The notes beneath the pieces are model-generated. The model worked only from the letters and a program-made list of their open reading frames with translations, made no database searches and was not told the origin of the DNA. Shown here one piece after another: positions 1-64,000 of a stretch of 64,000 nt of DNA (position 1 is the stretch's first letter; each line of letters opens with the position of its first letter). Where the stretch lies: assembly GCA_029718625.1 (NCBI GenBank), contig CM056376.1:106780363-106844362 (forward strand), written 5' to 3'. This stretch comes from Synaphobranchus kaupii. Lineage: Eukaryota; Chordata; Actinopteri; Anguilliformes; Synaphobranchidae. The position numbers were made by a program, and so were the translations under genes.

Positions 1-56870
<56,870 letters not shown>

Positions 56871-57239
56871 CTTAATTGCTGCGTCTGTTAGAATTCAGAC
56901 ACCTGAATCCTCGTTCATCTGTGTCCGCGAGGGCACTAAATATGCGCTGCACATTAATGATGCCTGCAGGAGATGCACGAGAAAAAAAATCTTCAGAAAT
57001 CTAATTTAATAATATTAATAATAATCAATTATTTTGATTATGGGATCTAATAAATGCAAGTAGGACTGTTTTATTGGCCACTTCGAAAGCCAAACGCACA
57101 ATTTGCTTTCTTGTGCAGCGTAGGCTACTCCAAATCCAAGTGCACGGGGCTGGTTGTGGGTGTCGTGATGACTCTTCATGCGCCTCTGCCTCAGCATCGC
57201 TAGAACCAGGTGATAAATAGTGGTTCTAACAGCTCCGCT

Positions 57240-57345
57240 GCGCATATTTCGCCGGAAGGGCGTTTGGGAAGTGTAGTTTTCATTGATAGGATTAGCATAG
57301 TGACCCTTACAACGGCCTCAGATTTTGACTACAACTTCCATGAAT
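57240..57345. promoter_or_regulatory. Candidate ablim2 promoter: ETS and two ZNF143-like motifs
   Basis: CCGGAAG (57252-57258) is an ETS core. GGGAAGTGTAGTT (57266-57278) is the reverse complement of AACTACACTTCCC, close to the ZNF143/Staf ACTACAnnTCCC motif. A second ACTACAACTTCCA lies at 57328-57340 in the opposite orientation. Such motif sets are typical of CpG-type, often divergent, vertebrate promoters. The patch lies about 400 bp upstream of the ablim2 start codon. This is motif reading only. Confidence 0.4.
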
Positions 57346-57684
57346 CAAAACGTGAAGTAAATAATCGGCCTTACAAAGCTGTATTGTATCAAAATCATGG
57401 GATGTTTGCTTGCAGAGTCATAGTAACTATTGTATAGTCTCATGAGACGTTGGTACACGTTGTATCGACAGACTAAGTTCTAATGCAATATTCTACGACA
57501 TATCAGAGGACTTCAGTAGGCTACAATGTCAAATGTCCAATACTGGCTTGATAATAATGCGTGATATAAATTAGCCTACTATATGAATTGCGTTACAGTG
57601 GCCTGAAATACTATTCTGTATGTATAAGAAGGGTTTATTTACACTGTATTAATTGACACAGCCTAATAAGCATATTTAGCAGTG

Positions 57685-57770
57685 ACATTGCTTAGGCATT
57701 CAGACTTGTAATCATAGGCTTGCTGGTTTGATTCACAGGTGGGGCAATGTCGCTGTGCTCAATGTTATTT
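57685..57770 (+). mobile_element. SINE head remnant
   Basis: GACTTGTAATCATAGGCTTGC and TGGTTTGATTCACAGGTGGG resemble the tRNA-derived head with box B (GGTTTGATTCAC) of the SINE family in this window. The body is not recognisable. Confidence 0.45.
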
Positions 57771-58499
57771 ATTCTGTACATATTATGCTATAAGCAGATG
57801 TGAAATATACACTACATAGATCGCCTTGCAGGACAAATATATCAGCTTAGCAAATATAAGCCCAATGCAATATCTCACATTTTGAGAAAATGTTCCAGAT
57901 AATGGATGAAGGTTTTGCACCTGCTAGAGAGGCAGTACATGCTAAATAGTATTTTGTTATTAGTCCGATTTCTGTCTTTATTATGGGATAACCAAGTTCT
58001 AATTTATTCTAATGATTTTTCCATTAACCACTAAAGGTGTAATATCACAAATATGTGATTAGAATGTTCTTAACTGAACGTTATAAAGTTGATGTTACAA
58101 TGACTGGTAATTAAAAGCAATGATGTTCTAGCACACTGACTTGTGGGTTAAGTGAGCATATACAGCCAGGATTCCTAAAAGATTTGCTAAATGCTGGCAT
58201 ACGCACACACCCACTGGCTATTGTTTTGTAAAGCAGAACATTCCTTAAAACAAACGGCAGCAATTGCTCACACAGTAACAAACTGGAGGGGTTTCAAGTT
58301 CGCTTCCTACATGTGAAATAACACGAATTTTAGTAGATGGAATAGAACGCAAGTATAGTTCCAAAGGCAAGGGTAACTTTGAATTTACCATCCCCTGGCG
58401 GTCAAAAGGTGAACAGAAAATATATCAAACGCTCGCTAGCACCAGTCGAAAGCAATTGTCATTTGGATTATTTAAGAGAACATAGTTTTACATAATCGT

Positions 58500-58739
58500 C
58501 AGTAAAACTATTGACGAAGAAAGAGAAACGCTTCGGAGCGTTCCGTTTTGCTGAATGTGGACCGAGTAGTGCGGAACGATTGTCGGTGAAATGTGACATC
58601 ATGTATCCGCGACAAGAACTGCTACACCATAGAGTTCTAAGTGAGTCATGGGAACGCTGTGGCAATATGTCAGCTCACAGTGTAGGTGTGTTGTTAAACT
58701 TCTTAACGTTACGTACCGGGAGTATTAAGAAAATTGGCT
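58500..58739 (+). promoter_or_regulatory. Probable zcchc4 promoter / 5' UTR
   Basis: This segment immediately precedes the zcchc4 ATG and has more CpG than its neighbours (for example CGCTTCGGAGCGTTCCG and TAACGTTACGTACCGG). It contains a TGACATCA CRE-like site near 58591 and a TGAGTCA AP-1-like site near 58642. No TATA box was obvious. The transcription start site is unknown. Confidence 0.35.
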
Positions 58740-58830
58740 ATGGATTCTGAATTCTCCGATGGAGAAGGCTTTGGAATTGAAGTAATTCTTAGTGGAGCTA
58801 AAGACGAAAAGGCACCGTGCTGTCCCCATG
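58740..58830 (+). CDS. zcchc4: zcchc4 exon 1
   Basis: ATG at 58740 has G at -3 and G at +4, a good start context. The 91 nt encode [19 protein letters not shown], then [11 protein letters not shown] and the first base of a glycine codon, before donor GTATGT. The APCCPHG end leads into PALLFEK in exon 2, as in the family motif with C-P-H-G-P ahead of the GRF finger. The acidic N-terminus is variable in this family. Confidence 0.85.
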
Positions 58831-61800
58831 GTATGTGCGTTGTAGTATTGTAACTTACTGCAGAATACCATGACAAACTTGTGAACTAGCAGATCTGCTA
58901 GTTTCCATGATATATTTCAACATTGTCTGGCATTCACTCTTTTTTCTTTTTTTATGTTAGCGGCTATCTAGCTATGTGGTTGCCGTGGACTGAGGCAGCT
59001 AGTTAGCTACATAATCTGCTGCTTATTTATGACAATCAAGTTAGGCAATTAACCTTAGCTGCGTAGATCCACTAATCTTTGTGTCATCCGGATGGACCAG
59101 TAGTGAATATAATATAATAATTTGCATGCACACTTGTGGCAGCGCCTGCTCTAAAAATCTGTGTTTCTCAGCGGCATCGACCGTATAACGTTATGCCGGT
59201 TTCTTTTTGAAATATGTCAGCTAGTTAAATAGGATTGATTGAGCCGTGAATTAAACACATACTGATCCTCATTTAAGGTTTTGTACGCACGTACAAAACC
59301 TATTCTACCGTAATTCGCCTTGAATTCGTTCATACACACTTATTGAACTTTTTATTTTATTTTAATTTTTTTAAAGAAGTGGGGCAGCTGTCTAACTTTA
59401 AAAAAAATTAAATAAAATTCCAAAATTATACTTGTAGTCTTGAGTCGGTGTATTGACTTTTTATGGGACTTGCACTAATAGAATAATTGTATAATAATTG
59501 CAACGAAGTATACCCACTGATTAGGACACACACACTCAATCAGTGTATTCACTTTACAGTGTCATCAAATCTAATGAACTGAGAATTAAGTTGGAATGCT
59601 GGCATGCAGAGGGCCCTGTGGACTGGCTCTGAGAAACTGATAAAACAGATGCCTGAACAAGGTGCAAGTCTATTACACGTTAGCTTGCTAGCCAGCTGCC
59701 CTCTGCATGTGGCTAATTCGTTAGACTCTAAGTGCTTGTGGTGTATATGTAGCCAAACATACTGAAGGTAGAGCTAGCAGCTGCAATTGAAATAAATGTA
59801 GCTGCTTAAAAAAAATGTCTGTTTTTGATTAAATGGAAGTGGGTTGCATGCCAGCCAGACATGGCATGTGAAAATACATTTGTTTCAGGTTATCCGGGTA
59901 ACTGTGATTTCCTTTCTCTTTCCTGAGCACGCTTATCCTTTCCTTTCAGGCCCCGCACTGCTATTTGAGAAACTGTGCAGAGGAGAGCAGCAGGGCAGAC
60001 GTTTTTACGCCTGCTCCGCCTGCAGAGACAGAAAAGACTGCAGCTTCTTTCAGTGGGAGGATGAGAAGGTGATGGCGCCAGACTGTGGCTCATTAGACGC
60101 GCTGATGTAGTTCACTGCTCTGGTGGTTTCCCTGTGGTCTGTCCTGTCTGTCAGGAGTCTCTTCCAATGGAGACTGAAGACTCTTCAGCCTGCATCTAGG
60201 CTGCCAGATCCCCGGCACTCATTCCTAACACGGCCCCGTATCTAACTCGTCCATTAATACTAGATTGACAGGGTCGTTGAATATGTTTGTCAGGAACGTT
60301 GATTATGCTAACTGTATATTTAATTCATGTCACTTTGGATAAAAGCATCTGCTAAATAAATAAATGAATGTAATGTAATTCAAGGTCTACTTGTTGCTTG
60401 ATTAGTATCTCTAAGGCTGCCTTTACACTACCTGGTAAAAGTGACCCAATTCCGATTTTTTGCTCACATGTGGCACAGATCGGATATGTATTATGAACGT
60501 GTAAACAGGAAAAAAGCACATGGAATCGGATATTCTCAGATCCGTTTCAGGCCTCAATCATATGTGGAAATAAATCTGATATTAATCGGATATCTGCCAA
60601 TGCGACTGCCATCTAAACGGACAGATCGGATATTCCCTGTCATTGTGATTCGCACGTCATTGAAAATGCGACGATCTTGTACTTTTTTGCATTTTAATGA
60701 CGTACATGTCGAATGTTTCTCTCCGCATTCGAAAGTTGTTGACCCATTGTTCCTGGTCAAAGGTTCCAACAACACGATCCCACCAATCTTGAGTCCTTTC
60801 CCGCATCCACACATCCCTCTGAACCGATGTAGGAGCGATCATTGCCGCATACGCCCAGGCTGCAATAAGGGCTCTCCTCTTTCTTCTCCGCCTTAAAATC
60901 TGACCAATATTTTGCGGACCTCTAAAGATGCTTCGGAAAGCAATTGCTTGAATTATTATTTCGGTCTCGTTTGCGTCCATTGCGAGAAAGTGCCGGCTGG
61001 TTGTTTACTTTAGTTTTTTCGTTTCGGTAACCAAACCCTCTTGTACGCATGCGGGTTGTTTCAAGTGTTAAAGGTTGTATCAGCGATGCTGGGCCGAAAC
61101 ATAAATGATCACATTCATCTGATTTTTCCTCACGATCCGCTAGCTGCCCGCCCCATAAGCAGGCCGTCAAAAAACCGCGTCTCTGTAGGCAGCCTTTGCT
61201 CCGAGATCGTACACAAAAACAAATGGTACTACCAACCACTCAAAACCAAAATAAACAGTATTCCAACCAATCACAATGATCTGCACAAACGCGAATACTC
61301 TTATCTCGCTGAAATCTTGACGGATTTACAAACGGTTTGGTTTCTTACAAACGTTATTAACGTGGTTATAATTCTGGATGCTTGAACACTATTTTTTAAA
61401 ACATAACATAATTATTCATAAAACAGAGCTGGCTCTGTTTGTTTGGGATTTCGCTTCAGAAGTGACGTCACCCAAAATCGCTGATACAACCTTTAAGCAA
61501 GTGTAAACACAGGTATCGGATATGGGTCACTTTCAAAAGTAGATGTAAACAGGCGGTCAAAAAAATCGGATATAGGCTAAAAATCGGAACTGGGCATCAA
61601 GACTTGCAGTGTAAATGCGGCCTAGAGTGTTCATTATCCCTTTCTGTAGTCACTGCTGGTTTTTATAAACCTGTTGAATGTAGGTAGCCTATGCGTTTTA
61701 TGCTGCTGTAAACCGGTCTGGATAAGACCATCTGTTAAATGAATACAATGTAACGTTTGCTAAGATGCGCTTTTCTGTTGCTGGCTGTGAGATGGAGATG

Positions 61801-62755
61801 TGTGCTTGTGCTGTAGGTCTCACAGGCCAGGCTCTTGGCCAGAGAAAAGGAAAACCAGTCAAAGCAGCCTCCTTTTTCTCATCAGGAGTACTGCTCCAGG
61901 TAAACGCAGTCACTGGAATATCTCCTGCAGACGCAAGCAGAAATTACGTAAATTGTTCTTAATTTATGTTGGAGATTCTGTAGGTTGTTTCTGCAAGGGA
62001 CACTTTACAGGAGCAAACTAAGGCAAAGCTGTGTGGTAGTGGGTAAAACTGGTTATGTGCCTTCAGTGTAATTTGACATTTCAGTATGTTATGGCTCCAA
62101 AGATTAAATGTTTGAACAATCAGTCCTTATGTTTTACTCCAAAACGCTGTATGGTGCAAACATTTCTTTGTGGATTGTTACCTGAAAGGAGATCTGCAAT
62201 GGTGCACACTTAGTTTTTAGACTGTCTGTAAAATACATTACTTACATGACCAAGCTGTTCAGTAATACATTAATTGGAGATTAATGCCCTTTCTTTTGGT
62301 AAACTAGGTTCAGGGAGTTTGTGTCTTTGCCCCTGGACCAGAGGAGGTTCTGCCAAGAATGTCAGCTTCTGCTTCACCCCAAAGAGTGGAGTGAGCACGC
62401 CACACACAGGGCGCTCAGTGATGACATCACGGTGGCCCGTCTGAGAAGGCCGAGCTTGCTGCTCTGCCCCCTGGAGAACAAGAAGAGCAATGCGCAGTAT
62501 CTGTTCGCTGACCGCAGCTGCCACTTCCTGCTGGACCTGCTGGCCAGTCTGGGGTTCAACAAGGTGCTCTGTGTTGGAACTCCCCGGTGGGTGCTTTTAT
62601 TAAGGCAATATTCCATCTCACAATTGTTACATTTTATTTATACATTTTGTTGCAAAAGTATTTGAGCCAGACAATGTACAGTACAATGATAAATTGGCAC
62701 ATAGCATGCATTAATACAACCAGCGAAATCTGACTACAATACTTGACCCCCCCCC

Positions 62756-62786
<31 letters not shown>

Positions 62787-64000
62787 AAAAAAGCCCTCTG
62801 CATTCCTGTCAGTATGGTAGTCTACATGAGTAGCCATCCTTTCTTTGTGATCAGTGGACTGATCTGATTCATCATAAACTCATATTAGTATGAAAAGGTT
62901 GGTTTATATACAATATTATCTCCCATATTCAACATTCCTCCTTGTCTGTTAAGGCCGGTGGATAAAACTGTTTGACCTCAGGAAGTACTCTGTGCATTTG
63001 ACCTCCAGACTCCATGAGCTGATAAAGATCCGGAACCAGGAAACAGGAAGGGAAGTTCTGACGAGCCTCCTACTGGACATTGATTTCAGGTGTGTTTTAC
63101 GCATACACAAAAACACACAACAAAGCTCTCAGCTGGGCAGCATTGAGGATTAGCAAAATTCTGCAAACTGTATTCAACGTTGTACTGCAGAGGATTGTTA
63201 CTATGGCTGCTCATAGGACGAACGTGCATGATGTAACATGATTAAATGCAACATGCTCTGTTCTGGTTACACCCTTGGCACACCCAGCAAGGGAAGCAAG
63301 CATATTTCAAAGACGGCTGCGTAACACTGCTAACCCTCCAGATTAAATATGACATTCAAGATGGAAACTCATAAACGCTTAACAGTTTTCTTTGTGAACG
63401 CACTCCTGTTTTTATATCTCAGTCCATAGTTTGCCTTTGTTGATATTGTCATTACAGTGGCAGCATAATGGTATTAACCATAACAATTACAGTTACCTTG
63501 TTACTTGAAGCGTGTATAACATTTGCTTTGCATCTGGATATGGAATATAGAACTGCTTTCAGGACAGTTTAAAGACCCTGTCTCTTTGCACTGAGGTAAA
63601 TACGATAGCTTATGGCAATCCATTTTAATTTAACAGTTATTATACGTGCCGTTGCTTTACCAGACACAGGACGTGACCGAAAGCGTTCTAGCTGCTGGAT
63701 GATTTTAAAGGCGTAAGTCACAGATCTCCATGCGACTGGGCCCTAGCTGCCCGCTGTCGGGCTTAAAGAAGCGGAAGGCAGGGAAGACGGGCTCGGTGAA
63801 CTGGTGGTGCATCCTGTCGAACACGGACGTGAGGGCGGCACAGAACTCCTGCAGCAGCTTCATGGTGCGGCCGTCGTAGAAGGCCAGACGGCCCCTCTGG
63901 TAGTCCAGCAGGACCCCCACCTTGCGCGGCGGCCTGTGGCCCCTGACCTGGCAGGCCACGTGGTGGTCGTTGTGCCAGGCGGAGAGGTGGCCCTCGCGCA
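58740..64000 (+). CDS. zcchc4: zcchc4, zinc finger CCHC-type protein 4 / 28S rRNA m6A methyltransferase (gene span, 5' part; continues right or is truncated)
   Basis: Five exons (58740-58830, 59950-60068, 61817-61899, 62308-62586, 63009-63089) join in phase into 653 nt, about 217 residues. They cover the GRF-type zinc finger ([19 protein letters not shown]), a helical linker, a C2H2-like finger (FCQECQ) and the start of the Rossmann-like methyltransferase domain ([23 protein letters not shown]). ZCCHC4 is known to methylate one adenosine of 28S rRNA and acts in nucleolus and cytoplasm. The human protein is about 513 residues. The catalytic DPPF motif, the remaining zinc fingers and the CCHC knuckle are missing here. 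No exon shows a stop or frameshift. Confidence 0.93.
58831..59949 (+). other. zcchc4 intron 1
   Basis: The intron is AT-rich with a GT donor and pyrimidine-rich AG acceptor. I see no element in it that I can name. Confidence 0.8.
59950..60068 (+). CDS. zcchc4: zcchc4 exon 2 (GRF zinc finger)
   Basis: Acceptor CTTTCAG and donor GTGATG bound 119 nt. The encoded peptide runs [39 protein letters not shown]. This is the GRF-type zinc finger, with ligands in CPH, the two CxxC-like cysteines and the final Cys, and it is thought to help bind the RNA substrate. The exon ends in phase 0. Confidence 0.93.
60150..60381 (+). mobile_element. L2-like LINE 3' end
   Basis: The end CACTTTGGATAAAAGCATCT, GCTAAATAAATAAATG and TAATGTAAT has the same tail as the LINE at 49227-50257. 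The upstream part (GGAGACTGAAGACTCTTCAGC) resembles the last reverse transcriptase codons (LKT-L) of that element. Confidence 0.65.
60415..61622 (-). mobile_element. PIF/Harbinger-like element in zcchc4 intron 2
   Basis: Ends GGCTGCCTTTACACTACCTG and, inverted, GGCCGCATTTACACTGCAAG, continue inward through CCCA(A/G)TTCCGATTTTT. Flanks are TAA (left) and TAG (right), a probable 3-bp duplication with one change. Inside, the minus strand codes for a Harbinger nuclease N-terminus; the catalytic part is absent. Confidence 0.82.
60657..60980 (-). pseudogene. Harbinger transposase N-terminal fragment
   Basis: The frame starts [17 protein letters not shown] and includes [20 protein letters not shown] and [20 protein letters not shown]. 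The R...WW..V.GTF.D.EW..NFRM.R.TF pattern is the N-terminal helical part of HARBI1-like nucleases. The DDE catalytic domain is not encoded, so this is a remnant. Confidence 0.75.
61690..61752 (+). mobile_element. L2/SINE tail remnant
   Basis: GGTCTGGATAAGACCATCTG, TTAAATGAATACAATGTAAC keep the GGATA hairpin and tail pattern of the L2/SINE family. Confidence 0.6.
61817..61899 (+). CDS. zcchc4: zcchc4 exon 3
   Basis: Acceptor GCTGTAG and donor GTAAAC bound 83 nt that, in the frame set by exon 2, encode [19 protein letters not shown] then FSHQEYCSR. The final arginine codon is completed by the first base of exon 4. This matches the family segment SGARLAAREAHN...PPLS that follows the GRF finger. 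A longer open frame overlaps it in another phase, so the exon is easy to miss; splice sites, phase and residue pattern decide it. Confidence 0.85.
61900..62307 (+). other. zcchc4 intron 3
   Basis: A 408-bp intron with GTAAAC donor and TAG acceptor. No repeat was recognised. Confidence 0.8.
62308..62586 (+). CDS. zcchc4: zcchc4 exon 4
   Basis: Acceptor AAACTAG and donor GTGGGT bound 279 nt. The peptide includes [73 protein letters not shown] and NKVLCVGTP. The FCQ-CQ...H...H segment is the C2H2-like finger. [11 protein letters not shown] and VLCVGTPR belong to the beginning of the methyltransferase fold. It is the most strongly conserved exon of the gene in this window. Confidence 0.95.
62587..63008 (+). 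other. zcchc4 intron 4
   Basis: A 422-bp intron containing an uninterrupted run of 26 C (62747-62772) running directly into a short CA repeat. Confidence 0.8.
62747..62788. repeat. C26 homopolymer joined to a (CA)n repeat
   Basis: Twenty-six C are followed by about seven CA units, in zcchc4 intron 4. Confidence 0.95.
63009..63089 (+). CDS. zcchc4: zcchc4 exon 5
   Basis: The acceptor is GACCTCCAG and the donor is TTCAG/GTGTGT. The 81 nt complete the arginine of CVGTPR and encode [19 protein letters not shown] followed by LLLDIDFR. The family equivalent is LHELIK...SLLLDIDFR. The next exon, which should start with the SQFYMED-type segment and lead to the DPPF catalytic motif, was not found before 63705. 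Confidence 0.9.
63090..63704. other. Non-coding stretch between zcchc4 exon 5 and the SPRY exon
   Basis: Nothing resembling the following zcchc4 exon is visible here in any frame. It is either zcchc4 intron 5 containing the 3' end of the SPRY gene, or a breakpoint of zcchc4. Confidence 0.6.
63705..64000 (-). CDS. B30.2/SPRY-domain protein, terminal exon (partial at the window edge)
   Basis: The minus strand is open from the right edge to a TAA stop at 63705-63707, about 97 residues. It reads [42 protein letters not shown], then [13 protein letters not shown] and ends MEICDLRL. The (K/R)VGV(L/F)LDY..G.L.FYD core followed by a (T/S)EP(V/L)(F/Y)PAF strand is the hallmark of the C-terminal half of a PRY/SPRY domain, as in TRIM, FSD and related proteins. 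I cannot assign the parent gene. SPRY domains mediate protein binding. Codons are strongly G/C-ending (roughly 60% GC exon), unlike the surrounding intron-like DNA. Confidence 0.85.
   Translation of the reverse strand, partial: REGHLSAWHNDHHVACQVRGHRPPRKVGVLLDYQRGRLAFYDGRTMKLLQEFCAALTSVFDRMHHQFTEPVFPAFRFFKPDSGQLGPSRMEICDLRL

Larger units (their letters stand above)
56871..58739. other. Intergenic region between divergent ablim2 and zcchc4
   Basis: About 1.9 kb separate the two start codons. It holds a promoter-like patch at 57240-57345, a SINE head remnant near 57685-57770 and otherwise AT-rich sequence. The 5' untranslated exons and start sites of both genes should lie here. Confidence 0.6.
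60069..61816 (+). other. zcchc4 intron 2
   Basis: Most of this intron is inserted DNA: an L2-like 3' tail (about 60150-60381), a Harbinger-type relic (60415-61622) and a short L2/SINE tail remnant (about 61690-61752). Confidence 0.8.

Noticed and set aside
60441..60896. 151-codon plus frame in zcchc4 intron 2
   Set aside because: It is the antisense shadow of the Harbinger transposase fragment and its inverted ends.

Overview
This window looks like teleost (ray-finned fish) nuclear DNA. The evidence is vertebrate split genes with GT/AG introns, long CA/GT microsatellites, and a dense load of fish-type DNA transposons (Tc1, hAT, PIF/Harbinger, TTAA-site elements), L2-like LINEs and tRNA-derived SINEs. 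The SINE/LINE 3' tail (a hairpin with a GGATA loop, then TGTAA/TAATG repeats) resembles the UnaL2-type tail first described in eel. That hints weakly at an early-branching teleost, and I cannot name the species.

Two genes dominate, arranged head to head. On the minus strand is the 5' half of ablim2 (actin-binding LIM protein 2). A 10-nt first coding exon lies at 56861-56870, followed by exons at 27034-27174, 13714-13897, 9402-9514 and 3457-3583. All reading phases join cleanly, and together they encode LIM1, LIM2 and the first part of LIM3. The gene runs off the left edge, so nearly everything from 1 to 56870 is ablim2 intron. On the plus strand is the 5' half of zcchc4 (rRNA m6A methyltransferase), with exons at 58740-58830, 59950-60068, 61817-61899, 62308-62586 and 63009-63089, again in consistent phase. 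At 63705-64000 on the minus strand is the terminal exon of a B30.2/SPRY-domain gene. It lies after zcchc4 exon 5 but before the rest of zcchc4 could occur.

The introns hold many mobile elements, several with readable target-site duplications: a hAT MITE at 9005-9300, a Harbinger relic splitting a 20-bp minisatellite at 6671-7643, a TTA-flanked MITE at 41264-42010, and a Harbinger relic at 60415-61622 inside zcchc4. Two near-identical internally deleted Tc1 elements lie at 8312-8852 and 17968-18509. The second is nested in a larger inverted-repeat element, and its empty site survives elsewhere in the window. An L2-like LINE fragment sits in the middle of a second large inverted-repeat element (48567-50686). 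Tandem repeats with periods of 20, 38, 41-44, 42, 48 and 83 bp are present; the 38-bp array is open in all six frames.

I found no convincing new multi-gene system. The most useful observations are the tiny ablim2 start exon, the unusual gene neighbourhood and the nested-transposon history.
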